Assembly (NCBI GenBank): GCA_030590275.1
Contig: JAUUYV010000086.1
Location: 1-7,179 of the forward strand
Direction of reading: 5' to 3'
DNA length: 7,179 nt
Source of the DNA: Porticoccaceae bacterium
GTDB lineage: Bacteria > Pseudomonadota > Gammaproteobacteria > Pseudomonadales > Porticoccaceae
Shown: positions 1 to 7,107 of the stretch, one piece after another
How positions within the stretch are numbered: the first letter of the stretch is position 1
Layout: the number at the start of each line of letters is the position of its first letter
Program-made: the position numbers and the translations under genes
The notes under the pieces: generated by a model
Databases searched by the model: none
What the model was told of the DNA's origin: nothing
What the model saw: the letters and a program-made list of their open reading frames with translations, nothing else

Positions 1-508
1 ACTCAACAATTTCCGCCCGCACCGGGTTTCCGCAATGTCGGGATCGAGGCAGGACACCGGGAAATGCTGTCAACACTACCGTCGAAATTTTGCTCAAAAG
101 CCGATTCGTGGTACCCGCTACCGCATTTTGTTCGTGGATAACCAGGGGCTTGCCCAGCAAACGAGCGGCTACACCTCCTGGGCCGGAGGCAAAGCCTCCA
201 AGACCAAGAACCACATCCGGTTTTAACGAATAGACTGCACGTAAAGCCTGTCCGATGGCCAACACCAAATGAACCGATCCACGAATTTTTGACCACAGCC
301 CCTTGCCACGCAAACCCTCTACTCCAATATAGGTAATTGGGAAACCGTTAGCGGGCACCTGCTCTGACTCTATACCTTTCCGAGTACCTAACCAGCTCAC
401 GTCGCAGTTGTTGGCACGCAATACTTCGGCCACTGCTAGCGCCGGGAACACGTGTCCACCGGTTCCGCCCGCCATAATCAACACCCGTTTACGCTCCCAG
501 CCGTTCAC
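1..508 (-). CDS. murG: MurG, UDP-GlcNAc:lipid I N-acetylglucosaminyltransferase, N-terminal part (cut by window edge)
   Basis: MurG is a peripheral enzyme on the cytoplasmic face of the inner membrane that transfers GlcNAc from UDP-GlcNAc to lipid I, giving lipid II. The frame is open for 169 codons from a GTG at 506-508 and runs off the left edge, so roughly half of the usual 350-360 residues are present. Seen here: the N-terminal glycine-rich loop MAGGTGGHVFP at residues 12-22 with conserved His19, GLRGKG at 65-70, DVVLGLGGFASGPGG at 98-112, HEQNAVAG at 125-132, and GNPVR at 160-164. These match the acceptor-binding Rossmann domain of MurG. The GTG start leaves 11 residues before MAGG, close to the 10 in E. 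coli, and has an AGGTGA site just upstream. An ATG at 473-475 would cut into the glycine loop region and lacks that site. The gene overlaps the end of ftsW by 20 bases. Identity is near certain; the GTG start is likely. Confidence 0.96.
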   Translation of the reverse strand, partial: MNGWERKRVLIMAGGTGGHVFPALAVAEVLRANNCDVSWLGTRKGIESEQVPANGFPITYIGVEGLRGKGLWSKIRGSVHLVLAIGQALRAVYSLKPDVVLGLGGFASGPGGVAARLLGKPLVIHEQNAVAGTTNRLLSKISTVVLTAFPGVLPRSRHCGNPVRAEIVE

Positions 509-1682
509 GCTTCACCTGCTGGGCCACACGGGCCATCTGCTCCATTTCCGCACCAACACGTAGCACTATCGCCAACATCACACTACACACCAGCAAACTA
601 CTGCCTCCATAGCTCATAAATGGCAGAGTCAAACCCTTGGTAGGTAAAAAACCAGAAGTTACACCAATATTGATAAAGGCCTGCGCCGCAATCAAAATAC
701 CGATACCAAAGGTCAAATGGGTTCCAAACCAATCCTGCCGCCGAGCCGCCTTACGTCCGTTACCAAAAATACGGGCAACTAAAATCACGAAAATACTGAC
801 GACCAACACCACACCAATCCAGCCGAATTCTTCAGCAAAAATAGCAAACACAAAATCGGTATGTGCTTCGGGCAAATAGAATAATTTCTGTAGACTATTA
901 CCCAGGCCAACCCCAAACCACTCGCCACGGCCAAACGCGATAAGCGACTGGGTCAACTGATATCCACCCCCGTATCGGTCGGCCCAGGGGTCGAGATAAG
1001 TCACTAAACGCTCTACGCGCTCGCGATCAGCCACTGCTACCAACGCTAAACCAGTTACCCCCGTTAAGACCAGCAACAAGACTGGTCCCAGGCGAACACC
1101 AGCCAAAAACAACATGGTCAAAACCGTTCCGATTATGACCACCGACGAACCAAAATCAGGCTGTATTAACAGCAACAACACCGGCACACTAAGCACAACT
1201 AATAGCTTGACGAAATCTTGCCACCGTTCTTTCAATTGCAATTGTCGCCGCTGTAGGTAGGCCGCGGTAAACAGGACCATGGCAAGCTTCACCACTTCCG
1301 AAACCTGGAAAGTGAGTGGCCCCAAAGGCAACCAGCGGCGACTACCATTGACTTCGCGACCAACACCCGGAATCAACACCAACACCAGCAACAGCACTGA
1401 ACCCACCAATATCCATCCGCTGTGGCGGTACCAGAATTCCATCGGAACATTGAGCACCACCAGACCAGTCACAGCACTCAGCACCAGATAAAACAGGTGC
1501 CGTTTCAGGAAAAATAGACTGTCACCCTGCTGGGCCGCATAGGTAATCGATGAGGATGCCACCATCACCAGGCCGAGCGACACCAGCACCAATACAACTA
1601 GCAGCAAGGGCTTATCGATACCCTCGGGCAACAACGACCCCAACTGAAACGATGGCTTGAGTAAGGCCTCCAAAGTCTTCAC
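489..1682 (-). CDS. ftsW: FtsW, septal SEDS-family peptidoglycan glycosyltransferase
   Basis: FtsW is the inner-membrane SEDS protein that polymerises lipid II into glycan strands at the division site, together with the transpeptidase FtsI (PBP3). From the GTG at 1680-1682 it has 397 residues, close to Pseudomonas (about 399) and E. coli (414). About ten hydrophobic segments can be read, starting near residues 25, 62, 88, 124, 157, 178, 198, 278, 322 and 355. A long periplasmic loop lies between the seventh and eighth. Conserved stretches include RRWLPLGPL (115-123), QPDFGSS (174-180), the PEAHTDF motif (271-277) whose Asp276 matches the aspartate essential for polymerase activity in SEDS proteins, and GFLPTKGLTLP (344-354) followed by SYGGSS. 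The chosen GTG overlaps the murD stop as GTGA and follows a GGGGGA site. An in-frame GTG at 1710-1712 would add ten residues but fits less well. The next gene, murG, begins inside its 3' end. Confidence 0.97.
   Translation of the reverse strand: MKTLEALLKPSFQLGSLLPEGIDKPLLLVVLVLVSLGLVMVASSSITYAAQQGDSLFFLKRHLFYLVLSAVTGLVVLNVPMEFWYRHSGWILVGSVLLLVLVLIPGVGREVNGSRRWLPLGPLTFQVSEVVKLAMVLFTAAYLQRRQLQLKERWQDFVKLLVVLSVPVLLLLIQPDFGSSVVIIGTVLTMLFLAGVRLGPVLLLVLTGVTGLALVAVADRERVERLVTYLDPWADRYGGGYQLTQSLIAFGRGEWFGVGLGNSLQKLFYLPEAHTDFVFAIFAEEFGWIGVVLVVSIFVILVARIFGNGRKAARRQDWFGTHLTFGIGILIAAQAFINIGVTSGFLPTKGLTLPFMSYGGSSLLVCSVMLAIVLRVGAEMEQMARVAQQVKRERLGA
512..517 (-). promoter_or_regulatory. Shine-Dalgarno site for murG
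   Basis: The minus strand reads AGGTGA here, 3 bases before the GTG at 508; its AGG ends 6 bases before the start. It lies inside the last codons of ftsW and supports the GTG start over the internal ATG at 473-475. Confidence 0.7.
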
Positions 1683-3094
1683 GACAGTTCCCCCACCGCA
1701 CGGGTAAAACACTCTCCACGCTCTTCGTAACCACTAAACATATCGAAACTGGCACAGGCCGGGGATAACAACACACAATCTCCCGCTTCGACCAAAGCCT
1801 GGGCCAGGCTTACCGCTGCGACCATGGAGCCAGCTCGTGTAATCTGCAGCTCAGAACGGTCTTTACTAGCTTCTTTCAAGACCTCCCGCTCAATCAAAGC
1901 CGCGTCTTCACCAATGAGAACCAGGTGTTTTACTTTTCTTCTCAGCTGTCTGGAAAAATCCTTAAAATCCTGCCCCTTAGCCTGACCACCAGCAATTAAC
2001 ACCAGTCCCGAAGCTTGCTCCCCGCAACTCTCGATAGCCGCCATCGCGGCACCCACGTTGGTGGCCTTGGAATCATTGATCCACGCCACACCCTCTATAT
2101 CTGCCACTGTTTGACAACGGTGGGGTAAACCCGTGAAGGACCTCAGCGCACTTAACATCGCCTCCATAGGCAAGCCAACTGCGGTACCCAGCGCCAATGC
2201 CGCCAGCGCATTAGCAGTATTATGCTGGCCCTTAAGCCCCAGCTCGGCTACCGGCATCAACGCTGAAAACTCAAAAATCAACCAGGGCTGATCGCCACTG
2301 TCACCAGTGATATCAGGATCAGAACTTAGGCCAAATCCGGCGAAATCTGGTTTCCCGAAACCAAAGCTCCAGCGTTTAACGCTCTCCGGCAAAAGTGGTT
2401 CCGATAGCTTGTCATCCCGGTTCACTACTACCTGTTGCACAGCGCGAAACACCCGATGTTTAGCTCGACGATAAGCAGGCAGGTCGGCATAACGATCCAT
2501 GTGATCAGGGCTAACATTTAAGACCGTCGCCACTTTTGGCTTTAGAGAAAAGGTAGTTTCCAACTGAAAACTGGATAGCTCCAATATATATAAATCAACA
2601 TCATCAGAGAGCAGATCAAGGGCCGGGGTCCCCAAATTACCCCCAGCCGCTGCTTCTATACCTGCTGCTGCTGCCATTTCTGCAAGCAGGGTAGTCACCG
2701 TACTTTTTCCATTCGATCCTGTAATTGCAATGATCGGCGCGCTCGCCGCCCGAGCAAACAATTCGATATCGCCAATAATTTCAGTTTCGCTGGAGGATAT
2801 TTGATTTCGTTCAAACTCTGCCAGTGGCACCCCTGGACTGACGATAATTCGCCCCGCACCGCTTAATACACCCCAGCTCTTTGCGCCGGTATAGACGGGC
2901 ACCTCAGGAAATTGTTGCTGGAAGGCGGCCAAACCTGGCGGTCGAGTCCGAGTATCCACGACGGTAAACCTTTCTCCCTGGCGAGTGAGATAACGAGCAA
3001 GCGCAAACCCAGTGAGGCCGAGACCGACCACCACCGTAGATTTGTTACTTGCTATAACCTGGGTCACTATTTGTCTCACAGCCGTTTTAGTCAT
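1679..3094 (-). CDS. murD: MurD, UDP-MurNAc-L-alanine:D-glutamate ligase
   Basis: MurD is a cytoplasmic ATP-dependent ligase that adds D-Glu to UDP-MurNAc-L-Ala. The 471-residue product has the three Mur ligase domains. The N-terminal Rossmann domain starts with VVVGLGLTGFALARYL (21-36) and contains VVDTRTRPPGL (45-55) and VSPGVPLA (85-92). The central ATPase domain has ITGSNGKST (124-132, P-loop), ELSSFQLETT (172-181), LNVSPDHMDRY (192-202) and Lys212 in the place of the carbamylated lysine. The C-terminal domain follows KGQHNTANALAALAL (288-302) and holds TGLPHRCQTV (321-330) and WINDSKATN (338-346). It is longer than E. coli MurD (438). The extra length is about 10 residues before the Rossmann motif and an insertion in the central domain around 249-272. 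The ATG at 3092-3094 is the only ATG start that fits and begins 7 bases after the mraY stop, but its ribosome binding site is weak. GTG codons at residues 6 and 10 are alternatives. The gene overlaps ftsW by 4 bases. Confidence 0.97.
   Translation of the reverse strand: MTKTAVRQIVTQVIASNKSTVVVGLGLTGFALARYLTRQGERFTVVDTRTRPPGLAAFQQQFPEVPVYTGAKSWGVLSGAGRIIVSPGVPLAEFERNQISSSETEIIGDIELFARAASAPIIAITGSNGKSTVTTLLAEMAAAAGIEAAAGGNLGTPALDLLSDDVDLYILELSSFQLETTFSLKPKVATVLNVSPDHMDRYADLPAYRRAKHRVFRAVQQVVVNRDDKLSEPLLPESVKRWSFGFGKPDFAGFGLSSDPDITGDSGDQPWLIFEFSALMPVAELGLKGQHNTANALAALALGTAVGLPMEAMLSALRSFTGLPHRCQTVADIEGVAWINDSKATNVGAAMAAIESCGEQASGLVLIAGGQAKGQDFKDFSRQLRRKVKHLVLIGEDAALIEREVLKEASKDRSELQITRAGSMVAAVSLAQALVEAGDCVLLSPACASFDMFSGYEERGECFTRAVGELS
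1689..1694 (-). promoter_or_regulatory. Shine-Dalgarno site for ftsW
   Basis: The minus strand reads GGGGGA, six bases before the GTG at 1680-1682 and within the last codons of murD. It decides for this start over the longer in-frame GTG at 1710-1712. Confidence 0.65.
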
Positions 3095-3101
3095 GATTCC
3101 A

Positions 3102-4184
3102 TCAACGCAACTTCAGCGTTGCCAAACCCAACAACACGAGCATTACCGTAATAATCCAGAAGCGCACAATGACCCGCGGCTCTGGCCAGCCTTTCAATTC
3201 AAAATGATGATGAATAGGTGCCATGCGGAAAATTCGTTTGCCGGTAAGCTTGTAGGAGCCTACCTGCAGAATTACCGAAACCGTTTCCAGCACAAAAATT
3301 CCACCCATAATAAAAAGCACAATTTCCTGCCGGACGATCACCGCAATAACACCCAGGGCTGCACCCAGAGCCAGGGCACCCACATCGCCCATAAAAATTT
3401 GTGCCGGATAGGCGTTAAACCAGAGAAAACCCAGACCCGCTCCGCCCAAAGCCGCACAGAACACCACTAATTCCCCAGCTCCAGCAATAAATGGTATATG
3501 CAAATAACGGGCGAACTCGGCATGACCGGCGACATATGCAAATACCCCTAGCGCTCCCCCAACCAGCACCGTCGGCATAATGGCCAAACCATCCAAACCA
3601 TCGGTGAGATTGACCGCATTACTGGTACCGACGATCACAAAGTACGTTAATGCCACATACAACAAACCCATCTGCCAGGCAAAGTTTTTAAAGAAAGGTA
3701 AAATCAGTTCGGTCTCAGCGGGCGATTCGACCGTCATATAAAGCACGATGGCAGCCCCCAACCCAGCTACCGATTGCCACAGATACTTCCAACGTGCAGG
3801 CAAACCCCGAGAATCCCGCTCCACTATTTTGCGATAGTCATCTACCCAACCGATGGCACCAAAGGCAAAGGTCACCGCAAGCACTACCCATACATAGCGA
3901 TTCGTTAAGTCGGACCATAATAGTGAACTCACAAATATCGACAGCAATATCAGTGCGCCACCCATGGTTGGCGTACCCGCTTTACTCAGATGGGAGCTCG
4001 GACCATCGTCCCGCACTGTCTGGCCGATCTGCAAGGCATTGAGCCTGCGGATAACCACTGGGCCCAATAACAGGGAAATACCCAAAGACGTCATCACTCC
4101 CATAATGGCGCGCAGGGTGATGTAACGAAACACACTAAATCCACTGATGTACTGGGTGAGGTAGTCAGTCAACAAAAGCAACAT
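3102..4184 (-). CDS. mraY: MraY, phospho-MurNAc-pentapeptide translocase (lipid I synthase)
   Basis: MraY is a polytopic inner-membrane enzyme that transfers phospho-MurNAc-pentapeptide from its UDP carrier to undecaprenyl phosphate, making lipid I. At 360 residues it equals the E. coli protein in length and follows it almost end to end. Visible landmarks are [19 protein letters not shown] (58-76), the VDDYRK motif with Asp115 and Asp116, [13 protein letters not shown] (189-201), FMGDVG with Asp267, and the [13 protein letters not shown] motif (321-333) with its three histidines at 325-327. These are the catalytic, Mg2+ and uridine-site residues known for the family. About ten hydrophobic helices are spread along the chain. 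The protein ends in LGLATLKLR, nearly identical to E. coli. The ATG at 4182-4184 shares one base with the murF stop (TGATG), and a GGGAGA site lies six bases upstream. I see nothing unusual in the sequence. Confidence 0.98.
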   Translation of the reverse strand: MLLLLTDYLTQYISGFSVFRYITLRAIMGVMTSLGISLLLGPVVIRRLNALQIGQTVRDDGPSSHLSKAGTPTMGGALILLSIFVSSLLWSDLTNRYVWVVLAVTFAFGAIGWVDDYRKIVERDSRGLPARWKYLWQSVAGLGAAIVLYMTVESPAETELILPFFKNFAWQMGLLYVALTYFVIVGTSNAVNLTDGLDGLAIMPTVLVGGALGVFAYVAGHAEFARYLHIPFIAGAGELVVFCAALGGAGLGFLWFNAYPAQIFMGDVGALALGAALGVIAVIVRQEIVLFIMGGIFVLETVSVILQVGSYKLTGKRIFRMAPIHHHFELKGWPEPRVIVRFWIITVMLVLLGLATLKLR

Positions 4185-5557
4185 CAGACTTCTCCCGCCA
4201 GACGTAAAACCACATCTTCCATACCGGCACTGCGTGAACCTTTAATCAGTACCGTAGTGTCCGCATCCAGTATTCCGGCCAGGGCTTCTGCCAGGACAAT
4301 CTTATCGTCGATCATCTCGACTTTATCTGCGCCGCGGGTCAATTCAAATTCCGCCGCCGCCAAAGCACTCAGAGGCCCACAGCTGAAAAACCGCTCTACA
4401 CCCTGATCGGCGGCGTAACGACCCACTTCCCGGTGTAACGCCTCTGTATCCACACCCAGCTCAGCCATATCGCCTAGCACCAGCAATCGCTGACCCGAAA
4501 AATCTACGAGGGTGTCGATAGCCGCCTTCACTGAACCGGGATTAGCGTTATAACTATCGTCGATAATCCGACTACCGCCTGGCCCACTTCGAACTTGCAT
4601 GCGGCCGTCCACAGCTGACACAGCCTGTAGACCGTAGACCACCTGCTCTAAAGTAGCTCCAACACTCACTGCACACGCCGCTGCGGCAAGCGCATTAGCT
4701 ACGTTGTGCCGACCGGGCATTTGTAATTGCACACCTGCACTACCGAGGGGGCACTCCAGTGTAAAACTCGGTCGACCCTCGCTATTCACCATCACATCGC
4801 TAACGGTGTAATCGGCATCTGATCGAGTAGCACTAAAAGTAATACTGTTTAAACAGGAAAGCTGCGCTCGCCACTGATCTAACCAGGGCTCGTCAAGGTT
4901 GAGAATAGCAACACCACCCACGCCAAGATCGGAGTAAATCTCTCCCTTGGCTGCCGCCACACCTGCTAGCGAACCAAAGCCTTCTACATGGGCGGGCAGC
5001 ACGTTGGTCACCACACTCACCGTGGGACGTGCGATACGACATAAATACGCAATTTCGCCACCGGCGCTAGCCCCCATCTCAACAACCACCTTTTGATGAT
5101 CTGACTTCAGGCCTAGCAGGGTCAAGGGTACGCCGATGTGATTATTCAGATTACCGCGAGTCGCCAGCACCGGGCCTGCTACTCGCAAAATGGCTGCGAT
5201 CATTTCCTTGACCGTAGTTTTGCCACTACTACCGGTCACTGCGATCAGCGGGCCAGAAAACTGCTCCCGCGCCAACACCGCAAGCTGACCCAGGGCCTGG
5301 GTCGTATCGGGCACTACCCACTGAGGCAAACGCAGCTGCTTGTCGGCACGCTCTACCACCATTCCGCAGGCCTGCCGCGAAGCCCCTTCTAGAAACTGGT
5401 GTGCATCAAAATGCTCACCCCTCAAGGCGACAAATAGCTCACCACTGCGCAATTGCCGCGTATCAGTGGATACCTTTTCAAAACCGCAATCGGGGTACAT
5501 CAGCGTGCCACCATAGGTGAGAGCAGCCTCAGAAAGAGTCATAGATCGCACTGTCAT
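4184..5557 (-). CDS. murF: MurF, UDP-MurNAc-tripeptide:D-alanyl-D-alanine ligase
   Basis: MurF is the last cytoplasmic ligase of the pathway and joins D-Ala-D-Ala to UDP-MurNAc-tripeptide, using ATP. The product has 457 residues (E. coli 452). The N-terminal substrate domain carries [19 protein letters not shown] (30-48) and FDAHQF (50-55). The central ATPase domain has [14 protein letters not shown] (106-119, P-loop), [14 protein letters not shown] (135-148), VEMGAS (159-164) and [19 protein letters not shown] (189-207). The C-terminal domain begins after [14 protein letters not shown] (281-294) and includes [11 protein letters not shown] (332-342), LGDMAELG (361-368) and [10 protein letters not shown] (438-447). 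These are the motifs expected of MurF rather than MurC, MurD or MurE. The ATG at 5555-5557 overlaps the murE stop as ATGA and has a strong purine-rich site upstream. A second ATG at residue 6 (5540-5542) is a weaker alternative. The last base of the gene is shared with mraY. Confidence 0.98.
   Translation of the reverse strand: MTVRSMTLSEAALTYGGTLMYPDCGFEKVSTDTRQLRSGELFVALRGEHFDAHQFLEGASRQACGMVVERADKQLRLPQWVVPDTTQALGQLAVLAREQFSGPLIAVTGSSGKTTVKEMIAAILRVAGPVLATRGNLNNHIGVPLTLLGLKSDHQKVVVEMGASAGGEIAYLCRIARPTVSVVTNVLPAHVEGFGSLAGVAAAKGEIYSDLGVGGVAILNLDEPWLDQWRAQLSCLNSITFSATRSDADYTVSDVMVNSEGRPSFTLECPLGSAGVQLQMPGRHNVANALAAAACAVSVGATLEQVVYGLQAVSAVDGRMQVRSGPGGSRIIDDSYNANPGSVKAAIDTLVDFSGQRLLVLGDMAELGVDTEALHREVGRYAADQGVERFFSCGPLSALAAAEFELTRGADKVEMIDDKIVLAEALAGILDADTTVLIKGSRSAGMEDVVLRLAGEV
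4191..4196 (-). promoter_or_regulatory. Shine-Dalgarno site for mraY
   Basis: The minus strand reads GGGAGA, six bases before the mraY ATG and inside the last codons of murF. The TGATG junction next to it suits termination-reinitiation from murF to mraY. Confidence 0.7.
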
Positions 5558-7107
5558 AGCCCTCCCTCCGCTTGCGGCGAGAGACGTTTATTCAATGCCA
5601 GTGTCGCTTCGGCAACATCATCAAAAGGCCAATGCACTCCGGCAATTTCCTGATTACTCTCATGGCCCTTACCGGCAATCAGCACCGTATCGGAGCTATC
5701 AGCCCGGATAATTGCCTCGCGAATGGCAGCCCGCCGATCGGGTTCTACCAAAGTGGCATCGGAAACCCCCTGCAAAATATCTTTTATAATGGCTTCTGGA
5801 GATTCGCTCCTGGGATTGTCACTGGTGACGATAACTCGATCGGCACGCAAACTAGCGACCTCCCCCATTTGACTGCGTTTGCCGCGATCACGATCACCGC
5901 CACAACCAAACACACACCAGAGTTTCCCTGCGCTCTGTGCTCGCAGTGTATCGAGCACCTGTAACAAAGCATCCGGCGTATGGGCGTAATCGACCACCAC
6001 CTGGGGCCCTGATTCATCGCCGACGGTCTGCATACGCCCTGGCACTGCGGTTAACTGGGGAATCAACGACAACACCTGCTGAAAATCCTGACCCTGAGCA
6101 CAGGCGCTGGTAATAACTGCCAACAAATTACTAAGATTAAACTCGCCCAACAAAGTACTAATTAACTCTCCTTTACCCCAGGGACTCAGTATGTCTGCCG
6201 TCATTCCGGTTCGGGAAAAACGACAGTTGTCAGCAATCACCTCAGCATCGAGCGGCCTGTCACAACCCGTAATGCCAAAGCGATAGCACTCCACCTTAGA
6301 TGGCAACAAGGCCAGCAATTCTCGGCCAACAGGATCGCTCACGTTAATGACCGCGCGCTTCAAACCCGGCAAGCGAAACAAGCTCGCTTTAGCGTCCAGA
6401 TACCGAGTCATATCACCGTGATAATCAAGATGATCGCGACTCAAATTGGTGAACACCGCGGTATCAAAGTGAACCCCAGCAACACGGTCTTGAACAAGAC
6501 TATGGGAAGACACTTCCATCGCGACGTAACGAACACCCTCATCTCGCAGCTCTGCCAACAGTTGCTGGCACCGTACTGCATCGGGGGTAGTCATACCGGT
6601 TTCAGTCAGCCTGCAAAGGTCAGCCTGCACCGACTCAGGACCAAGCATACCTGCGCCCAGAGTACCGACCACACCAGCCTTCTCTCCGAGCAGAGCAAAA
6701 AGTTGTGCCAAAAGGTGAGTACAGGTAGTTTTCGCATTGGTTCCCGTGACACCAGTAATAACCATAGACTCACTGGGAAGATCGTAAAACCGCCCCGCTA
6801 TTGCGCTGGCTTGATACGCAAGACCCAGGACCGGAATTATCCGCGTATCATTCCCAGGCTGAGCAGTAAAACCTTTTGCCTCTACCAGGACAGAAACAGC
6901 ACCTGCCTCCAGGGCCTGGGCGATAAAGTCTCGTCCATCATGGCTTTCGCCAGGAAAGGCCAGAAACAAATCGCCAACTTGAACATCTCGACTGTCGAGG
7001 GTGATACCTTCGACTAAAACTTTTGCGCTACCACCGGACAGCTGAACGCCCTCTGGCAGCAACTTAGCTACAGTTATGCCAATACTTTCCCGCTCTGCGA
7101 CCATCAT
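5554..7107 (-). CDS. murE: MurE, UDP-MurNAc-L-Ala-D-Glu:meso-2,6-diaminopimelate ligase
   Basis: MurE is the cytoplasmic ATP-dependent ligase that adds meso-diaminopimelate as the third residue of the stem peptide. The product has 517 residues (E. coli 495). The N-terminal domain shows ITLDSRDVQVGDLFLAFPG (35-53) and GRFYDLPSE (105-113). The ATPase domain has GVTGTNAKTTCTHLLAQL (119-136), a P-loop with Ala125 where Gly is usual, then AMEVSSHSLVQDRVAGV (196-212), FTNLSRDHLDYHGDM (219-233) and Lys240 at the carbamylated position. The C-terminal domain has VPGRMQTV (355-362), VVDYAHTPDAL (371-381), WCVFGCGGDRDRGKR (397-411), the SDNPRSESP block (429-437) and IAGKGHE (477-483). DNPR is the signature of enzymes that use meso-diaminopimelate rather than lysine. 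The ATG at 7105-7107 overlaps the ftsI stop and sits six bases after a GGGGGA site; the next codon, at 7102-7104, is also ATG. The 3' end overlaps murF by 4 bases. Confidence 0.98.
   Translation of the reverse strand: MMVAERESIGITVAKLLPEGVQLSGGSAKVLVEGITLDSRDVQVGDLFLAFPGESHDGRDFIAQALEAGAVSVLVEAKGFTAQPGNDTRIIPVLGLAYQASAIAGRFYDLPSESMVITGVTGTNAKTTCTHLLAQLFALLGEKAGVVGTLGAGMLGPESVQADLCRLTETGMTTPDAVRCQQLLAELRDEGVRYVAMEVSSHSLVQDRVAGVHFDTAVFTNLSRDHLDYHGDMTRYLDAKASLFRLPGLKRAVINVSDPVGRELLALLPSKVECYRFGITGCDRPLDAEVIADNCRFSRTGMTADILSPWGKGELISTLLGEFNLSNLLAVITSACAQGQDFQQVLSLIPQLTAVPGRMQTVGDESGPQVVVDYAHTPDALLQVLDTLRAQSAGKLWCVFGCGGDRDRGKRSQMGEVASLRADRVIVTSDNPRSESPEAIIKDILQGVSDATLVEPDRRAAIREAIIRADSSDTVLIAGKGHESNQEIAGVHWPFDDVAEATLALNKRLSPQAEGGL
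5561..5569 (-). promoter_or_regulatory. Shine-Dalgarno site for murF
   Basis: The minus strand reads GGAGGGAGG, two overlapping purine-rich cores within the final Glu-Gly-Gly codons of murE. The distal core (5565-5569) is 7 bases from the ATG at 5557 and the proximal one (5561-5565) is 3 bases away. It is the strongest ribosome binding site in the window and favours the first ATG over the one at 5540-5542. Confidence 0.75.

Noticed and set aside
3..296. Minus-strand open frame of 97 codons at the left edge
   Set aside because: It is out of frame with murG, whose conserved motifs (GLGGFASGPGG, HEQN, GNPVR) are read through the same bases. The Cys/Arg/Ser-rich product is not credible.
1061..1400. 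Repeated CAGCAAC/CAACACC-like runs opposite ftsW, considered as a repeat array
   Set aside because: They reflect runs of Leu and Val codons (CTG, TTG, GTT, GTG) in membrane helices; there is no fixed unit length or spacing.
2570..2610. AT-rich TATATATA stretch on the minus strand within murD, considered as an internal promoter -10 element
   Set aside because: The bases encode the conserved murD segment around DLYILELSSFQ, and I could not find a convincing -35 element at 16-18 bases. There is not enough to call a promoter.
3012..3470. Plus-strand open frame of 152 codons opposite the murD/mraY junction
   Set aside because: It spans the antisense of two conserved genes; its His-, Asn- and Gln-rich composition is what the reverse of these codons produces. 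There is no supporting signal.
5784..6017. Minus-strand open frame of 77 codons inside murE
   Set aside because: It is the alternative frame of the murE C-terminal domain, where murE itself encodes DYAHTPD, GCGGDRDRGKR and DNPR. Such nested frames are expected by chance.
6418..7017. Plus-strand open frame of 199 codons opposite murE
   Set aside because: It lies wholly antisense to well-conserved murE codons, its product has no recognisable motif or domain, and no ribosome binding site or promoter is evident. It is a shadow frame.
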